From positions 1 through 62,377 of the forward strand of contig JAPPII010000123.1 in assembly GCA_028820845.1 (NCBI GenBank): a stretch of DNA of 62,377 bases, given 5' to 3'. Positions 59,485 through 62,377 of this stretch are shown here, in pieces; positions within the stretch are counted from its first letter, which is position 1, and every line of letters begins with the position of its first letter. The position numbers and the translations under genes were made by a program. This DNA is from Candidatus Poribacteria bacterium (GTDB taxonomy: Bacteria > Poribacteria > WGA-4E > WGA-3G). The notes below the pieces were generated by a model. That model saw only the letters and a list, made by a program, of their open reading frames with translations. It did not search any database and was not told the DNA's origin.

Positions 59485-59865
59485 TTATACCGGAACTTTC
59501 GTCGATTTGTGACTCAATGCAGCAAGACACGCACCTAACATATTCTCAACCTCTTGCCGTGTATCATCCCGCAACGGCCCCGAAAGCGCAGCGCGATACA
59601 GATTCACCGCGCGACTCGGTTCTCCTGCCTTCTCATAACACGATGCTGCACTGATACGATGGATCGCACCCTCTAATTCTCTACCAAGTGCATCAAGCAT
59701 CGGTGCGATATGTTCCTCATAAGTCGCAGCAGACAGCCAAAGCGGTTGTGCCGTTTCCGTCATACCCACTTCCCAAAATGCTTGTGCTTTGGAGAGGATC
59801 TCTGACTTTCGACTCATGGTCTCTTTGAGGGTCTTTGTATAAGGTTTCGTTTTTGAGGCAGACAT
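59485..59865 (-). CDS. unknown helical protein (TPR-like)
   Basis: ATG 59865 is used (GGAG eight bases upstream). The 126-residue protein reads as TPR-like helical repeats (SKAQAFWEVGMTETAQPLWLSAATYEE, GAIHRISAASCYEKAGEPSRAVNLYRAAL). It starts four bases after the end of the next upstream gene, so the two form an operon. A binding partner or adaptor role is plausible but not shown. Confidence 0.6.
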   Translation of the reverse strand: MSASKTKPYTKTLKETMSRKSEILSKAQAFWEVGMTETAQPLWLSAATYEEHIAPMLDALGRELEGAIHRISAASCYEKAGEPSRAVNLYRAALSGPLRDDTRQEVENMLGACLAALSHKSTKVPV

Positions 59866-59869
59866 ATTT

Positions 59870-60415
59870 TCACTCCGTCCAAGGATGATAAGAAAATCGT
59901 ATAAGGTGCCCAAATTCGGAAAAGGCACAGACAACAACATAGGCATCTAATCCAAATGGATTCTCTAATGCTTGTCCGATCTTTTCTCGGTGCCGTCGTG
60001 TTAATTCAGACGCTGTTTCTGTACCACTGATTTCAAGAACGTTTTGCATGTCTAATGAGCGATAGTCGGCTCGGTCACCATAATTTGTTACATCCAATTG
60101 GCCGAGATTGACAATATTAGGCGTGAGAATAAACGCCAGGGCTGACGCAGCCATCTCTACTATCGGCTTCGTTTGTATAGTTGATCGTAAACGCTCCGCT
60201 TTTCTCTCCGTTTCCCCTGACCACGAAACTTCAAGCATAAACTGTGTTTCTTCACCAAGCCAGTCAGAAACAATATTCTCACATGTAACTTCAAACGCTG
60301 CCGGTGGATCTGAATACGAACGCATCATTGCTACGCATGCCACAATATGTGCCTCAAGAAACAGACGCGGATGCCAATCTGAAATTTTCTCAATAGCACA
60401 TTTAAACGTTGGCAT
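59870..60415 (-). CDS. unknown protein, operon partner of the TPR-like protein
   Basis: 181 residues, no family recognised. The N-terminal half (FLEAHIVACVAMMRSY, WLGEETQFMLEVSWSGETERKAERLRSTIQ) and the segment DYRSLDMQNVLEISGTETASELTRRHREKIGQALENPFGLDAYVVVCAFS look like a mixed alpha/beta enzyme or recognition domain; the latter is suggestive of, but not convincing as, a nuclease core. No toxin-antitoxin family matches. Confidence 0.5.
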   Translation of the reverse strand: MPTFKCAIEKISDWHPRLFLEAHIVACVAMMRSYSDPPAAFEVTCENIVSDWLGEETQFMLEVSWSGETERKAERLRSTIQTKPIVEMAASALAFILTPNIVNLGQLDVTNYGDRADYRSLDMQNVLEISGTETASELTRRHREKIGQALENPFGLDAYVVVCAFSEFGHLIRFSYHPWTE

Positions 60416-60566
60416 GATTACTACGCAACCTGTGAAAATTGTCTCAGTTTATGAGCTTTTCATGGAACCGAATGTCTTTCTACATTTTACCATAGTCTTT
60501 CGTGTGAAGCAAGAAAAAATCTTTTATTGAAGGGCATTACAATTGTTATTGCTGGGTCAAGTTCAT

Positions 60567-60596
60567 TTGATGTCTAGGACAAATTTATGTTAAAAT
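60567..60596 (+). promoter_or_regulatory. candidate promoter of the AbiTii gene
   Basis: TTGATG (60567-60572), 18 bases, TAAAAT (60591-60596). The rest of this 331-base AT-rich gap shows no gene. Confidence 0.45.
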
Positions 60597-60746
60597 AATA
60601 AAATAGAGGGAATCCGAACAAACTGAAGTGTTAGTGAAAACTACACTACAGAAAAGCACACGAATTACCCAAAACTCAGGACAAATTGACAAGTTTTTTA
60701 AACAGAAAAAGTAACTTAATCATAAAGTTAGTGTTTGGAGGTTGAA

Positions 60747-61646
60747 ATGAATTTATTGGAAGACATTCAAAACGCTGCAGCTGATTCCTCAAGTGATGTG
60801 GGAACTTTACTTAGGAAGTGTAAAATTCTGGCAGCGCGCCTAAACAGCCAACAACTTGAAGATTGGATAACTTGGGAGTCCAGCGGTTACCCGGAGGAGG
60901 TTCCCGTACCAAAATACCGAGTATGGCAACTGCAAGTAAGAGGGAATTTCTTGGGGTCTCATTCTAGTTTGAGCCACGCACGGGTTCCTGCGATGAAGTT
61001 ACCCAAAAGTGTACAAAAGAGTTACAATGAATATGAGTGTCGATTTAGTATTGCCTCGGTTGAGTCCGCTATAGAGAACGAGAATCGCGTTGTTCTTACA
61101 ACAGGCGGGTTGGCATCGACTTTAGGCAAAAGTGTATACCCGAGTATGACTTGCGTAGAATGTTGGGCGGAATTCAGTGTGGGAGATTGTATTGAACTAC
61201 TTAACGCAGTGCGTAACCGCGTCTTGGATTTCACACTAGCTCTTTGGAAAGAAAATCCAAAGGCTGGTGAAACGAGCTCAGATGCTCAAGAGGGGCTTAG
61301 TTCAGATAAAGTAACACAAATATTTAATACAACAGTCTATAGTGGAACTGGAAATCTCGTCGGAACAGCAAACAATTCATCCGTAGAATTCAATAACATA
61401 CAAGGTGATTTTGAGGCGGTTCGTCAGGAATTGAAAAATAATGGCGTGTCCGAAGAGGAAATAGCAGAATTGAAGGCTGTCTTGGTTGAGGATAGACCGC
61501 CTCAGTCTTCTAATCAATTTGGTCCTAAAGTATCTTCTTGGATAGGTAAAATGATAGAAAAGGCTGCAAGTGGTACTTGGAACGTTTCAGTAGGAGCAGC
61601 TGGAAATCTATTGGCGGAAATAATTTCCAAATATTATGGGGCTTAA
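60747..61646 (+). CDS. AbiTii-domain abortive-infection-type protein
   Basis: A 299-residue protein with GGAGGTTGAA at its start. The N-terminal domain matches AbiTii: MNLLEDIQNAAADSSSDVGTLLRKCKILAARL, QLEDWITWESSGYPEEVPVPKYRVW, GNFLG, PAMKLP. It then has a variable linker, and IFNTTVYSGTGNLVGTANNSS, QGDFEAVRQELKNNGVSEEEIAELKAVL and GPKVSSWIGKMIEKAASGTWNVSVGAAGNLLAEIISKYYG, an amphipathic or membrane-associating C-terminal segment. AbiTii families are annotated as phage-abortive-infection; mechanism unknown. Composition is clearly more AT-rich than the window average. Confidence 0.8.
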   Translation: MNLLEDIQNAAADSSSDVGTLLRKCKILAARLNSQQLEDWITWESSGYPEEVPVPKYRVWQLQVRGNFLGSHSSLSHARVPAMKLPKSVQKSYNEYECRFSIASVESAIENENRVVLTTGGLASTLGKSVYPSMTCVECWAEFSVGDCIELLNAVRNRVLDFTLALWKENPKAGETSSDAQEGLSSDKVTQIFNTTVYSGTGNLVGTANNSSVEFNNIQGDFEAVRQELKNNGVSEEEIAELKAVLVEDRPPQSSNQFGPKVSSWIGKMIEKAASGTWNVSVGAAGNLLAEIISKYYGA

Positions 61647-61811
61647 GGGTTTAAAAATAACAAATTAATTCCCAAGATATTATTGGGCATAGAGTGCCAC
61701 GACCTTCACATACAGTATCATTAGTTTATTCCCGCTATATTGGCATCTCACGAAAATAATAAGGGCATCGACGATATTCAGCGCGTATTGCCCAGAACTA
61801 AGGAGAAAATT

Positions 61812-62369
61812 ATGTCAGAAATCATAATATCCAGTTATCAAGTAAATAGCGAACCTTTAACGACGTATAATTTACAATTTCAAAAAATTAAGAAAGTTAA
61901 TAATCGCGGTACAGCTTCCACTCCGTGTATTTATTGCGATGAATTTCGTGAATGCTCTGAGGAGCATTTTCTACAAAGGGCATTGGTGGATAAAGAATTG
62001 TTGGAGACGAATTTAGAGCCTATTTTCGGAACTGCCATTTGCCATGAATGTAATAATCGATTCAGAAAAATTGACGATGCTGTTACAAAGGCTTCTTATA
62101 TAGCTGAAACATCTAAAGCACTGAAACAAGAATTAAATTTTAAATCCAATTCACACGCAAGTAATCAGGTAGATAATCAATTATCCAGTAGAGGTGTGAG
62201 ACTGATACACTATTTAGTTTTAGATTCAAAGTTCCCTTTCTTATGTCGTAATAGGAGGACACAACGGAATAATTTTAATTTTTTACATATTCCCATCCCT
62301 TTAGCCCCTCAAATTATTTTTATTCGCAATAAGTATTTTTGGACACACGAAAAGTGCCGTGGACCTTGA
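61812..62369 (+). CDS. HNH-like endonuclease candidate
   Basis: ATG 61812 has AGGAGAAAA eight bases upstream; an earlier TTG (61740) is not supported. The 185-residue protein shows CIYCDEFRECSEEHFLQRAL and AICHECNNRFRKIDDAV, a CxxC...EH...CxxCNxxF...D pattern of HNH/treble-clef nucleases that read like restriction or retron-associated HNH proteins. The C-terminal half is unassigned. It is 165 bases after the AbiTii gene on the same strand and likewise AT-rich. The stop lies eight bases from the window edge. Confidence 0.65.
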   Translation: MSEIIISSYQVNSEPLTTYNLQFQKIKKVNNRGTASTPCIYCDEFRECSEEHFLQRALVDKELLETNLEPIFGTAICHECNNRFRKIDDAVTKASYIAETSKALKQELNFKSNSHASNQVDNQLSSRGVRLIHYLVLDSKFPFLCRNRRTQRNNFNFLHIPIPLAPQIIFIRNKYFWTHEKCRGP

Positions 62370-62377
62370 TAAATAAA

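Overview
The window reads as a bacterial chromosome segment of moderate GC from an uncultivated, diderm, gene-repeat-rich lineage. The combination of several Uma2 nucleases, phytanoyl-CoA dioxygenase, formylglycine sulfatase, Gfo/Idh/MocA, sugar-phosphate isomerase, an M81 (MlrC-like) peptidase, a LamG protein with a WGxIK-type C-terminus and many short dispersed palindromes resembles Candidatus Poribacteria; this placement is inference from content, not from a marker gene. No rRNA or tRNA gene and no prophage were recognised.

Layout. 0.1-7 kb: a HicBA toxin-antitoxin pair, a LamG/Uma2 pair and an M81 peptidase, then an operon of a SpoT-like HD hydrolase, a TIM-barrel isomerase and selenophosphate synthetase, the last with an in-frame UGA. 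7-9 kb: a tnpB-only IS200/IS605-type element lies directly in front of pyrE, and its right end now provides the pyrE ribosome site and start codon. 9-24.4 kb: a housekeeping run ymdB-xseA-xseB-dxs-tlyA-tamB-tamA, studded with short repeats that were taken up in frame by the proteins. 24.4-33 kb: a BMP-type nucleoside/purine ABC importer (two permeases, double ATPase; two tandem binding proteins). 33-42.6 kb: a UGA-containing formate dehydrogenase with a clear SECIS, a cupin, Uma2, leucyl aminopeptidase, and a minus-strand aroF-leuA operon preceded by a Leu/Tyr-rich leader peptide and an intrinsic terminator. 42.6-46.7 kb: two hsp20 genes behind two sigma-54 promoters, an aquaporin, and a second tnpB element. 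46.7-60.4 kb: a peptide ABC transporter, an interrupted outer-membrane protein gene, sulfatase/PhyH/oxidoreductase genes, an RDD-PspA fusion and several unknown small proteins. 60.4-62.4 kb: an AT-rich edge with an AbiTii-type protein and an HNH-type nuclease, probably the start of a defence islet.

The most striking signals are: (1) the aroF-leuA leader, whose alternating Leu and Tyr codons match exactly the two biosynthetic pathways encoded downstream; (2) an RNA leader in front of both tnpB copies with four helices that covary between the copies, two of them crossing as a pseudoknot; (3) three families of short repeats inserted in frame into conserved genes; (4) MITE-like elements, one pair identical over 135 bases 26 kb apart; (5) two selenoprotein genes that ordinary gene calling would split. 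The organism must therefore decode UGA as selenocysteine, although selA, selB and tRNA-Sec are not in this window.
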